From Capitulum mitella (taxonomy: Eukaryota > Arthropoda > Thecostraca > Pollicipedomorpha > Pollicipedidae), in assembly GCA_030062745.1 (NCBI GenBank), contig CP099848.1:4040685-4104684 (forward strand): a stretch of DNA of 64,000 nucleotides. The letters run 5' to 3'. The notes under the pieces are model-generated. The model searched no databases. It was not told where the DNA came from and saw only the letters and a list, made by a program, of their open reading frames with translations. The translations under genes were made by a program, and so were the position numbers. This document shows, piece by piece, positions 36,401-46,053 of this stretch (position 1 is the first letter of the stretch; each line of letters starts with the position of its first letter).

Positions 36401-37818
36401 AAAATATATAAAAATAAAAAAAAAGAAATAAAAAAAAAAAAAAAAAGGCCCCTCTAGTCAATGAAAGGCCCCATCCAATATCCCATCAATTGCACCAGTC
36501 CCATTTCAGTCCATATTTGCTTCCATCCCATACTTGCTCCTTGTTTCTGTCTCTGTCCCTTCTGATCCAATCCTGATCTACTTCTTGTCCCTGCACTGTG
36601 AGTCCTTTCTCCTCATTCCTTTTCCATATTGTTCCCCTACCTTTCACATACCTCCACCTCCCTCCCCTTCCTATCCCCTTACCTGTCTCCAAGTCCTTTT
36701 TTACCTTAACATCCCAATCCCTTCACTAGTCCCTTTCCTGACCCATTCCTTTTTTTACCATACCATCCCCAAATCATTCCACCCTTCCACACCTATCCTG
36801 TCCATCCTCATCTGTCTCCATGCCTGATCCAGGTCATCCATACCTCTGTACTGACCCAATTTTCCTTCTCTGCCCTCACTCCCTCCCAGGCACTCATGGC
36901 TGTCCTTGTTCAGTTTCAGTACACCTTTGGTTCCCTTTCCATACATTTCCAGTTTGTTCCATGTTTTGACATGGCTACACTTTGAAATTCCATAATGTTG
37001 CCATATTTCACAGCACTTTGTCAACCACCAATGCTTAAAAGCTGGTGCTCATCTGTCTCCTAGAGATGCTCTGTGCTTCCAACTTGTGCTAGTTGTTGAG
37101 GCAATGGGTCACTGGATCATTTCAAGGGATTATTTTAAGGGACTTGTGATGATGACAAGACATTAAATGCCTCTGACAGTGCCATTTTTAATTTCATATC
37201 TTTTGGTACCAATCCGATAGTGCCATTTTTAATTTCATATCTTTTAGTACCAATATGTCATGGTAACTGTGTGGATTTTTGGAGTTATGAGAAGTGGGAG
37301 GCCTACACCTAAATAACAGATTCAGGTGGAGCCATTTCAATATCATTAGAATACTGTTATGCATAAACTGTAACCCAAAGGTACACTACATGCCTTCATA
37401 TAACAAGCAAGCTAAATCCATATCATAACAGGTTATATGTTTCCACATGATGCTCCTGGTTAAGACACAAAAGATGACTTGCTCTAGAAATCGCACAATC
37501 CTTGTTTCAACATCAGCACAAAGGAAACACCCAAGCATGCATGTTACATTCCAATGAGTTAAAACACGCAAATACCTTCAGTTCCTCCAGAGTGAATCCT
37601 CGTCCCATCCTCTGTTTGGTGTGGTACCGGAACGTGGGGCATCTGACAACAGGCTGCAGCTTGGTGGCTGGCCGAGGAGCCAGCTTTCTTGCCTTGGCGA
37701 CACGCCTCTCATGCCTCCTGGTCTTCCGAGCAGGCTGGTTAAACCAACACTTGACATGTTCTTGCCACTTCTTGTGGAAGTGCCCATTGGGCACCATATT
37801 ATTCCTTTTGGGCGCCAT
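30371..37818 (-). CDS. RpL13: 60S ribosomal protein L13 (eL13), complete
   Basis: A structural protein of the large ribosomal subunit, incorporated in the nucleolus and acting in the cytoplasm. Coding exons on the minus strand: 37818-37576, 32153-31980, 31722-31582, 30484-30371. All junctions are phase 0 with good GT-AG, giving 223 residues (human 211). The start '[18 protein letters not shown]' is at 37818; family blocks are '[16 protein letters not shown]', '[17 protein letters not shown]', '[16 protein letters not shown]', '[20 protein letters not shown]' and the Lys/Ala-rich tail ending 'KKAAKGK'. The ATG lies 7 nt after an apparent acceptor ('ATATCTTTTCAG'), so a non-coding leader exon is expected upstream. 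The long first coding intron (5.4 kb) is strikingly CpG-poor. Confidence 0.97.
30485..31581. other. RpL13: RpL13 last intron
   Basis: AT-rich intron with no recognised element. No convincing box C/D snoRNA was found on the minus strand. Confidence 0.5.
31582..31722 (-). CDS. RpL13: RpL13 third coding exon
   Basis: 47 codons. Acceptor 'ATAACCCCCAG', donor 'AGGAGG/GTAAGG'. It encodes '[19 protein letters not shown]' through '[11 protein letters not shown]'. Confidence 0.97.
31980..32153 (-). CDS. RpL13: RpL13 second coding exon
   Basis: 58 codons. Acceptor 'CCTTTGACAG', donor 'AGCTCA/GTAAGT'. It encodes '[18 protein letters not shown]' through '[10 protein letters not shown]'. Confidence 0.97.
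35648..35912. repeat. Inverted repeat, MITE-like
   Basis: The arm beginning 'CCACATAGTTACCAAGCCAT' (about 35648-35705) is repeated in reverse complement at about 35830-35912, with one short insertion. A third related piece at 37160-37345 shares the 'GGTAACTGTGTGGATTT' edge. Palindromic organisation suggests a foldback or MITE-type element. Confidence 0.8.
36030..36960. repeat. Purine tract, A-rich core, pyrimidine tract
   Basis: 36030-36290 is a purine-rich degenerate array ('GGAAAGG', 'GGGACAAG' type). 36330-36450 is a nearly pure A/T-poor A-rich stretch. 36480-36960 is pyrimidine-rich and resembles the reverse complement of the first part. The whole looks like an imperfect inverted repeat of a simple-sequence array. 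Confidence 0.7.
37160..37345. repeat. Relative of the 35.7-kb inverted repeat with internal duplication
   Basis: Contains two tandem copies of 'GTGCCATTTTTAATTTCATA' and an edge 'TGTGGATTTTTGGAGTTATG' like the arm at 35590-35660. Confidence 0.65.
37576..37818 (-). CDS. RpL13: RpL13 first coding exon
   Basis: 81 codons from the ATG to the donor 'CTGAAG/GTATTT'. It contains the N-terminal 'MAPKRN' start and the 'NQPARK' and 'RYHTK' signatures. Confidence 0.97.
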
Positions 37819-37948
37819 GGCGGCTCTGAAAAGATATATGACGGCCGGGTCAACGCATGCACGACACGCAGTACAACTGCACACAAGCATATGCCCCCAG
37901 CGACATCAGTAGCAATATTCGACCTATTGCATACTTTCCGGCACCCAC

Positions 37949-37979
37949 CTACAGCCGTATCAACACGAGAAAGGAAGAG
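37949..37979 (-). promoter_or_regulatory. RpL13: Candidate RpL13 5'TOP leader exon and transcription start
   Basis: On the minus strand a 13-nt pyrimidine tract 'CTCTTCCTTTCTC' (37979-37967) is followed by a short sequence ending 'CTGTAG' and the donor 'GTGGGT' at 37948. Ribosomal-protein mRNAs begin at a C within such a tract (TOP motif). The acceptor 7 nt before the ATG would join this leader to the coding exon. Start and splice are inferred, not observed. Confidence 0.5.
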
Positions 37980-38746
37980 CGACGCCGCCAGTTGCAAAAA
38001 CATAATAGGTACTCGCTGTGCTCAAGCCTCGCTCACAGGTAGGATTTACATATAACGGAAAGGGAAGCATTTGTTTTACGCCTGGAAATTTGACATAAAC
38101 AATTAATACTATCGGAAGCCGCAAACAATCACGAAGTTTGGACAAGTTTTCAAGAAATATCACGCATGAGCATTTGTCAAAACATGATTGCTTTTTCTTT
38201 TTTGCACCATGCACAGATGACATCGTTTTCACCCATCAGGAATAAAACACTTAGTTTACATTGTCCCTGCTACACACGCTTAAAAAAAAAACAAATAGGG
38301 CAGCTTATTGTGAGATGTAAAGGCACTTCTGAAGTTTGTTACTTCTCCACAGCGGCGACGACCTCCTCATGTGAAGACAACTTTAACCAGAATTACCTCA
38401 AGGCAATTGCGGTTATCAAGGGCGGATCCAGGTCAGGTGCTGGGGGTGTGGGTGGGAGTGGGAGGGTGTATAGGAAATATCCATCTGTGTAACCTAAGCC
38501 TTTTACGAAATGTTAGTTTTTGCCACATCCCGAACATTTTGTGCTCCCATTTTCGCAATTAGAATGCATTTTTTTGAAAAAAAGTTCCGAGTACTACATC
38601 TTTCCGTCTGAAAAATGGGCCAGTACACATATTGGATCCCTTTTCCGACGAAAGCAAAGGCCATGACCCCGATGGCCCCCTGGATCCGCCAGTGGCGGTA
38701 TTTGGTGATGTTCCTGTATAGTTATCCTCACATCATGGGTGGAGTT
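37980..38746. other. Region upstream of RpL13
   Basis: Contains normal CpG frequency just upstream of the inferred start, then fragments of G-run dispersed repeats around 38415-38470 and 38660-38700. No gene seen. Confidence 0.5.
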
Positions 38747-39962
38747 TTAATCCTATTCCCGGCAGGGGGGGGGGGGGCGGAATCCGCCCCCCTCGGGTTT
38801 TTTCGCTTGCCAATTTCAGGCTTTTTAACGCAGCTTCACGAAACTTGGTCACTAATCCTAGCTATTCTTTCTACGTGCTGTGACAAAATGTCAAAATTCT
38901 ACGTTGCTCAGGAGCGGAGCCAGGCAACGTTTTTGGGAGGCACCTCAGGTCATTTTTGACCATGTTGAGGGTAAAAGAAAAATGTCCGCCAAAAACAGCG
39001 TTTTAAGGTAGAACTTAAAACTTTACATGGATGTATAGCTAAATAGTTGGGCAATGTGCACACGAAATTTTGTTTATCTGTGATCACTTTACAAGGTCAG
39101 GTCAAGGTCAAAAGTCAAAATTTGTTTTTTTGCAATAATTTTAGCGCCTTTTTTCGAATGCCAAACCCGGAATTTATATGACGTAGAAAGGTGCCCTCTA
39201 CTTGTGTACCAAGTTTCAGCTTGATATCAGGTCGGGTCACGGAGCTATGACCTAAAAAGTCAGTGCGCGTACCCTATATCGCAATAGCCATAAACTGAAA
39301 TTTTTGAAATAGAGTGAATTCAAATGATTGAAAACGTTTGCAGATAATATTAAATGCACACGAGATCATTCCAGATGAACCCAAGGTCACTGGAGGTCAT
39401 TTAAGGTCAAAGGTCACAAGTTGACCTAAAGAACGTGTGACCATGACAGTTCCCCCTTTTTCATGTCCCTGGCACCGCCTATGCTAACATTATACAAACA
39501 TTGTAATGCGATTTGTACTTCTTTAGCATAACATGACTAACAGAAGCCAAAAAAGTGTTTTTACCTTTTTTGTTCATTCAGTTGTACGAAAACTAATCCT
39601 CCCGTTTTTTAACCCCTGTGAACGCCCATGAATTTTCTGAAAATTTTAGATTTGCGGACCCATGGTAAAAGCCCTATCCATAATCTCTCGATTCATGCCA
39701 GTTTCATTGAAATCGGTCAATAAACAAGGGAGTTATAAGAAGTCCAAAAGTACTCCCCATTTTGACATATTTGCCCCCCTGCATCCACAAATTTCAAAAT
39801 TCCGAAAGTTTCTTTTTAAAAAATGTAGTTCACGTCACGGCAAATCGATTGCCGTTTGTTGCGATGAAATCGGACAAGTAGTTCTCGAGATCTCAGGGGG
39901 GCCGAATCGGCCCCCCTGCCGGGAATCGACCATACCGTCTAGCCCTCCGGGAATAGGGTTAA
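38747..39962 (+). mobile_element. piggyBac-like MITE, copy A
   Basis: Bounded by TTAA on both sides (38747-38750 and 39959-39962), with inverted ends 'TCCTATTCCCGG' / 'CCGGGAATAGGG' and adjoining G-rich/C-rich subterminal palindromes. TTAA target duplication and ends starting CCC/TCC are the piggyBac signature. At 1.2 kb with no transposase frame it is non-autonomous. The interior has many AGGTCA half-sites, including the direct repeat 'AGGTCAAAGGTCA' near 39405. A near full-length inverted copy lies at 57313-58542. Confidence 0.85.
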
Positions 39963-41272
39963 AATCCGGGGGGGGGGCGGGGGCAAGCGCCAATGATTAG
40001 CATTAGGCCTTTGGTGTCCATGGAAAGAATGACCTCAAAAACACCATTATCAATCAAAATTAGCACTTGGACCCCAACTTTGCAAAGTTCCGCCCTTGCC
40101 CCACATGTTTTCACCACAGCTCATATTTTCATGTCATTTCGCCACTACGTACAAACCGACTTCGAGCGACGTTAACCATGAATTACGGACGTTGGACGTT
40201 ACTGTGAGGCTCACATGCGTATTTAGCTGGGAAGCTGTTTGGGGTGGATTGTGTTAACCATGACGATATTACGGCGATGTATTTTGCAAACGCCGTTCCA
40301 ACATTCGGGTGCGCGATCGTTGCGTTGGAATCGCGTTGCTGTGGTCGGAACTTCGGTAGGTGGCTACCGCCGGACTCCTGCTAGTCTTCTGATGATTTTC
40401 TGTTGTTGGAACTCCTAGCAGTGGTCGGGCTCTCACGTACATGGTTGTTGCCGAACCCCGAGGGTGCGGTCGGACCCACGTGGCCATGGCCGGGACTCCC
40501 TCGGCTATGGTTGGGACTCCCGTACCTATGGCCATACGTACCTACCGTACGTATGGCCAGGGTATCTGTGGCTGTGACTAGAGCTCCCGTGGCTGTCGGT
40601 GGACTCTCGTGGCTATAAATTGGAGTATCGAAATGTAACGTCGCAGTGTGTCCAGTGGCTACGCTTACTGTTTATGAAATGCCGGTTGACTCAGTTCATG
40701 CTGCAGCTTGCAGAGAGGCCCATAGCAGATGTGGTCGGCGCGACCTAACATCAACAAAACCCTGCTCAGCAGGGACCATACCACAACGCTGGACTATATC
40801 ACGTGTGACTTCCTATAAGCAGCTCTACAACACCATTGTTTTGCACGACGAACGTTCTCTTTACTCTGTCGTTGCTGATGTACACACAGGGATTCGAAGG
40901 CACCAGGTTTACGCCATTTATTGCGATCGAGACAGTTGTGCGGAATGCCACCAGAAACACAAATAAGGGAAAAGCTAAATCTGCTGCCTACCGGTAAACT
41001 GCATGAGCGAGAGCAGTGGCAACTCAGTCATACCCTAGCAAAATGAACACCGGGTCTATCCACCTTCCTTTAACTTTACAAAGGCTGGAGACAGTTCTTC
41101 ACCTCTTCTGCTAACGCGCTCCAGGCACGAGAGACCATCGGACAGCACCACGCACGGAGCCCCTACGCACTCCTCTCCCAAGCGTGCCGCTCCAGGCGGG
41201 GCTGTGCGGTCCGCAGTACGACACGCGCGTCCAGCAGAGCAGCCCGGGCCGTCGGTCGCCGGCTCCGGGCCG
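39963..41272. other. Intergenic, with a degenerate minisatellite
   Basis: 40370-40620 has imperfect units like 'GTGGTCGGGACTCCCGTACC' and 'TATGGCCATACG'. A 106-codon ORF at 40646-40966 (+) has no recognisable domain and was not called. Confidence 0.5.
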
Positions 41273-41923
41273 CTACTCTCTGTTGGTGCGGCTCCGGATG
41301 CTGCTGAGCAGGCTGTTGAAGAACACGGCCTGCGGGTCCTCGGTGGGCGCCGGCGTGGTCTGCGTGAGGTGGGCGAGCAGCTCGGCCTGTCCGACGGCGA
41401 CGGCCTTCAGCTGCGGCGCCATCTGCGCCAGCTGTCCGTCCACCAGCTGGACGCCGTCCGTGACGGCCTGCTCGGCGCGCTCGGCCGCCTCGTGCGTGCG
41501 CTGACCCTGCTCCTTCAGCTCGGCCAGCGGCGCCCGCAGCTGGTCGACGCTGTCGCGGCAGGCGGTGTGCGTCCGGTTGTCGTCGTGGAAGCGGGCGGCG
41601 TCCATCCGAGCCAGCGCCGCCTCCACGCCGTCCAGCCGGCTGAGCAGGTCCGAGCGGAGCGTGCGCAGCTCGGCCTCGCCGCCCGACATCGCGACGACGC
41701 GCTCCTCGAGCGACTGCAGACGGCGGTCCAGCGACGCCACGTCGACGTTGGCGGCGTCCAGCCGCTCCACCAGCCGCTGCAGCGTCGTCAGCATGTCCGA
41801 CACGGCGAACAGCTTCTCGGTCAGCACGTCCGTCACCTGGCGGCGCTCGTCCCGGGGCACCAGCGCGTCGGCCGGCCCGCTCAGGCCGACGGCCAGCAGC
41901 AGCAGCAGCGCGACTCCAGGCAT
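41273..41923 (-). CDS. Secreted coiled-coil protein, unknown function
   Basis: A single uninterrupted frame of 216 residues. The start 'MPGVALLLLLAVGLSGPADA' is a textbook signal peptide, so the product enters the secretory pathway. Residues about 25-190 are rich in Leu, Glu, Arg, Ala and Gln with heptad spacing ('LTTLQRLVERLDAANVDVAS', 'LQSLEERVVAM'), indicating a long coiled coil. One N-glycosylation sequon (NRT) and one Cys follow it. The C-terminus has a short Thr/Pro segment 'TQTTPAPTEDPQ' and ends 'SIRSRTNRE'. Similar stalks precede fibrinogen-like or lectin domains in invertebrate secreted proteins, but no such domain is visible here. GC3 is very high. No intron is needed. The function cannot be assigned. 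Confidence 0.7.
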   Translation of the reverse strand: MPGVALLLLLAVGLSGPADALVPRDERRQVTDVLTEKLFAVSDMLTTLQRLVERLDAANVDVASLDRRLQSLEERVVAMSGGEAELRTLRSDLLSRLDGVEAALARMDAARFHDDNRTHTACRDSVDQLRAPLAELKEQGQRTHEAAERAEQAVTDGVQLVDGQLAQMAPQLKAVAVGQAELLAHLTQTTPAPTEDPQAVFFNSLLSSIRSRTNRE

Positions 41924-44170
41924 CCTGTCCGCAGAGCGCGCCGTCCGGGTATGCGAGTAGGCGCAGGCCGAGGCCGAGACTGACCCCGGACGCCCGCGGC
42001 CCCCGCCTGCCGACGCCCGGAGACCGTGTGTTTATCGCCGCTGCGACGATGCGGGCTTTCCCCGTTCCAGTGAGGCGCAGCTGCGTTCAGAGCCTGCACA
42101 GCACAGCTGGGGATTTCCGAGAATTATTGGGGTCGACGTGAGATTTCAGACCGCTTCTTTTCAGTCATTGTCATGCGCCTAATGTTAAAATTCCTTAATA
42201 CTGGTGGGGGGGGGGGGGGGGCCGGCGGACCCCATCCTCTCGGGTTCGCCAGCCGTGCCGGACAGTCAGACACTCATGTAGAAAACGTCCAGAAAAAAAC
42301 AAACAGCATTCCTCGCCTCTTGCCATTTATTTGGGTCACTGTTGTTCCCGCAACGAGCTTCATTTGGAGCCTTAAATTGCGTGACCTTTTCATGGATTTC
42401 TTTGTCAGAGTTAGTCAAACATGATGAGTGTTAATTAGAACCATTTGGCGTATCAAAAACGTCGCCGCAAAACGCAACATAACGATTTTTACAACTGAGA
42501 CGTGCGGAACCGACATTTCGTTAGTTCGGCCTAACAGACCACGTCAGCAGAGTTTTCCGCAGCGTTGTGGGCTGCCCGGCTGCCCAGGCGCGGGCCGGGC
42601 GTCTGTAAACCTCCGGTCTGCCCCCGCCCTACCCCCGCGCCGAGAGAGCCACCACCAGAGCTCGCTGCGTCATCGCGGGGACAGCGGCGTCCGGCCGGTC
42701 GGCGGGCCGGTCCGGTGTTTATGCTGCGGCGCGATCTCGGCGCGCGCCGCTTCAGCCGCCCGACTCCGGGGAGACGTGTGGAGGTCGGCCCGGCGGTGCC
42801 CCGCCCCGGTCTGTCCGGCCCCACCCGGACTTGACGGGACAGGCGTCGGTCCAGCGGCCGACTGGGCCGGTTAGCCGACGGTCCAGCTTTAGCCCGCTGG
42901 ACCCCTGCGGCAGGACGGACCGCTCCGGCAGACTGGACCACTTTGGTCAAAATGGGCCAACTCTGGCGGGTCGGATTTCTCTGGACAGCGCAACATACAC
43001 CGGCAGACTGGACTCCGTACAGCAAGGACGCTCTGGCAGACAGGCTGACAGACTGAACCAGTCCAGGTGAGACTGGACCACCGCCGTCGGACAGGCGGAC
43101 AGACTGGACCTGACTTTGAGAACCAATGAAGAAGACATTCGATTTTTCATGTGATGCCTGGTGGACAAATTTGCGGCTGAATGATTCCTGTTTGATGGGT
43201 CTCAAGGTTATACGCCTCGTCTACCAGATGAGCATATTACTGGCCTTCTCATAGCTCACCCAAGTGCATTCTTTCATGCGCACAGCGGAGAAGCCAAAAA
43301 TGGCAATTATTTTACGATACTGCGTACGGCATGTTATAACGCAGGATCAAAACGTCAGTGTCTAAAAAACAAAACAGGCATGCTTGCAGCCTTCCGCAAA
43401 ACGCAGCCCAGTGTCGGTCACAACCCTGGCTAAGACCCATGAAGTGCTCGGAAATTAGTCCTTCAAATCGTCTGTGACCTGACGAAACACATACTGCTCA
43501 GTTGACTTACCAGGGTGTCGTTCGGAGATTCAAAAAAAGGAAATGCGCTACCTGTGGCTTGTTGTATTGTGCGTCCATCGCGGCAACAACAGCTGAGCAT
43601 TATATTAGACCAATACGTCCAATGCACATGCGAATCAATAGACACCCGTGACTATCGCACTGCGTTGGAGGCCACATTACTTCCATGAGAGATCCTCCCC
43701 TCCATTCCACCACAGACCAGCATGCTGGGTTCCACTGAAGACTATCACGTTGAGAACACGGCAGACCACGACAAGCAGGTCCTGAGTGCTCTGAGCAACT
43801 TACATAACAAAACCTGTACAAGGCGAGGCACGAGCGGAATCAGCTGGCACGCGCTGGACGAAGCAGAAAAGCATTTGGCAAAAATTCGACTCAAACGGTT
43901 CTGGCAAACAGTTTATAAACTGGCTGTACGCTGCATAATAAACCAGAGACTCCGGTTTCGGGTTCACAAAACACGACCTCAACACAGGATTCCCCATGAT
44001 CAGATTCAGGAACAAGACCGGGGCAAGGTTCAGCAACACAAATCAGAGACTGCAGCCAGATCCTTCCGTGCGACGATCGGGGAGACGCCCGCGGCCGGCG
44101 TTCCGGGCAGACGCCTCAGCCCCGGGCTCGGGGAGATGACGCCGGATCCACAGCCAGACGCCGGGCCGGC
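41924..44170. other. Intergenic between the coiled-coil gene and GGCT
   Basis: Includes a G-run headed dispersed repeat at about 42165-42230, a GC-rich block at 42540-42900, and degenerate 'GCAGACTGGACC' units at 42840-43090. No conserved protein segment was recognised. Confidence 0.45.
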
Positions 44171-44435
44171 TCACTTCTGGCCGAGGTCGAGCGCGACCTC
44201 CACCTCGCCGCTGTAGCCGTTGTCCTGCAGGCCGCACAGAAAGCGCAGGTAGGCCTCCGGCAGACCGCTCTCTGTGGCGCCGCGCAGGATCACGCTCTTG
44301 TAGACGGCCGACGGCCGGCGGTCGCCCTCCAGCGGCGCTATGATCTGGTAGCTGCGGCAGGCCAGCGGCCGGCCGTCCGGTGAGACCACCGTCACCGACA
44401 GCGGGCGGTACACGCCCTGGTGAACGCCCTCCTGC
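44171..44435 (-). CDS. GGCT: GGCT exon 3
   Basis: Acceptor 'CGCGGTCCCAG'. One base completes Arg, then 'QEGVHQGVY' through 'LDLGQK' and TGA at 44171. GC-rich, in contrast to the CpG-poor exon 2 and introns. Confidence 0.92.
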
Positions 44436-45463
44436 CTGGGACCGCGGCACACAGGTCACACGTCAGCACCTGCTGATGGGGAGCTGACGAGCAGTGAATA
44501 TCATTAGTCGTTCTCTTAAAACCACAAAAAGTTCAAAGCATGTGATTAATCATATACACTGACCTGTTATTCAGAAAAACCCATGACTATGTATAATGTT
44601 TCTCAAAGCAGGATGTATTAACCCATTGTTCCAACCTGTCCAGAGTTTCCCTGTGTTCTTCATCCAGCTCCCAGATGACTCCCCACAAATGCTGACAAGG
44701 ATCCTCAACAATGGTAGCTGCAGCTCCCTGCCAACGTTTACTGAAATAGTTGAAATCAAGGCGAAATCCCTGGAAAACAATGCATGTTAGAGCTCTTCTA
44801 CAAATCATGTAATATGCTGGAAGGGGTGGGTTTGTGACTGGCCATAACAGTTGGCAGACAGACAGAATGGAGAAAAGCATTAAAAAGTACAGAAGGAACA
44901 TTTTGGGGGCTGAGATCATAAGTCTGGAAATAGCATTATGTCATTTATGGAAGACTTCTTTTCTATTACCTCTTCCCAAAATGGGATCGATTTGCTAGTT
45001 ATGTGGGCAATGTGCTAAGATGGCTCAAATAGCTTCAGTCTTCCTACCACATTTTTTATATTACTGCCAATGCCACATGCATGACTGAACAAACTTTCTG
45101 ATATTCTTCAGCCTCTTAAGCATTACAATTTTCTTTAGAACACTGCCACCACTTAAATTAACCTTTTCATTTAATGAATTTGTTCTATGCACAGTACACA
45201 AGAATTTAGCCCTATCCATGAATAACACATGTAAACATTGGCATCCACTTACTCAATGGTGCTTACTCATCACTGGTTGTGATAACCATAGTACCTCACC
45301 AAGTTGTAAAAAGTGCCAAAAATGGGAATTATCAATGTGTTTATTTTCATCTGCTGCCAGAAGTGGACCTGCTGTGGATACAGGGTTGGTTGGTTGGTTG
45401 GTTATTGGGGCTTAGGGGCGCACTGACTGCAGGGTCATTGGGTGCCACATTACACTGTTCTTT

Positions 45464-45536
<73 letters not shown>

Positions 45537-46053
45537 CCCCTTTTTTCCTTTAAAGATTACCTGGATACAGGGTGGGCAAACACAATTTTATCTAATTTCT
45601 TTCTGTGCATTGCCATATGTTTAATCTCATATGTTGTGTGAAGTATGGGGGTGGCTTTTCTTGATCCCCTGGTTCCTGCAACCCTGTTATTTACTGCCAA
45701 TTAGGCTATATTTTTAAACAAGTCTTGCATAACACAGTAATGGTAAAAAAAAAACAGAGACATCAAAGACCAGTTATGCCACTGCACTGCAACTCAACAC
45801 ATGGGCAGCTGAGCTATAAAAATGCAATGAAATGATTCTCCAGACAAAAAATATGCAGCAACACCAGCCATGCAATTTTGTACCTGAACTTCTGTTGTTT
45901 GATGATGGCTATCATGCACACTACCCAGTTTATGCTTTTTTGTCAATTACCTCAAGTTTTCCCTATGCTGATTTGGACTGCTGATGGATTGTTCAAATGA
46001 ATTCTTTCTTTCAACAAATTACTGCCATACGCGAAGTACAAGAATTTACCCAT
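44171..46053 (-). CDS. GGCT: Gamma-glutamylcyclotransferase, three exons, apparent frameshift
   Basis: A cytosolic enzyme that converts gamma-glutamyl amino acids to 5-oxoproline and a free amino acid in glutathione turnover. Exons on the minus strand: 46053-45951, 44769-44636, 44435-44171. Exon 1 reads 'MGKFLYFAYGSNLLKERIHL' and 'NNPSAVQISIGK', with the YGSN substrate-binding loop. Exon 2 gives 'GFRLDFNYFSKRWQGAAATI' and 'LWGVIWELDEEHRETLD'. Exon 3 gives 'QEGVHQGVYRPLSVTVV', with the conserved catalytic Glu of the 'QEGV' motif, through 'DNGYSGEVEVALDLGQK' and TGA. Total is about 166 residues (human 188). Exon 1 as written carries one base too many before its donor (AAAA instead of AAA), so an in-frame TGA appears just before 'GAG/GTAATT'. 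Removing one base restores a family-like end and the right phase. This could be an assembly error or a genuine lesion. Confidence 0.88.
44636..44769 (-). CDS. GGCT: GGCT exon 2
   Basis: Acceptor 'TTGTTTTCCAG', donor 'GGACAG/GTTGGA', phase 0 in and 2 out. It encodes 'GFRLDFNYF' through 'ETLD'. Confidence 0.9.
44770..45950. other. GGCT: GGCT intron 1, CpG-depleted
   Basis: About 1.2 kb nearly free of CG dinucleotides apart from the inserted repeat at 45389-45561. Otherwise no recognised element. Confidence 0.7.
45389..45561 (+). mobile_element. Short retroposon with 71-T run and 12-bp target duplication
   Basis: Flanked by a direct repeat 'TGGATACAGGGT' at 45377-45388 and 45562-45573. The body starts with TTGG units, then 'TATTGGGGCTTAGGGGCG' and 'CACTGACTGCAGGGTCATTG', and contains an uninterrupted run of 71 T (45466-45536). 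The same body with its own target duplication is at 51315-51374. The duplication length fits LINE-assisted insertion. Confidence 0.8.
45951..46053 (-). CDS. GGCT: GGCT exon 1 with YGSN motif and 1-nt excess
   Basis: ATG at 46053; 'FLYFAYGSNLL' and 'NNPSAV' are diagnostic. The length to the GTAATT donor is 103 nt, while phase 0 is needed by exon 2. The extra base most likely sits in the T run at 45957-45960 of the plus strand. Confidence 0.82.

Larger units (their letters stand above)
32154..37575. other. RpL13: RpL13 first coding intron, CpG-depleted
   Basis: About 5.4 kb with very few CG dinucleotides: several hundred bases in a row have none, and only a handful occur from 33000 to 37000. 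TG and CA are abundant. It holds an inverted-repeat element (35648-35912 with a relative at 37160-37345) and a purine/A-rich/pyrimidine tract (36030-36960). No gene was recognised inside. Confidence 0.75.

Noticed and set aside
40646-40966. 106-codon plus-strand ORF with several Cys and His
   Set aside because: No recognised domain, ordinary random-like composition, no promoter or splice evidence.
45279-45641. ORF with poly-phenylalanine
   Set aside because: Translation of the 71-T run in the retroposon.
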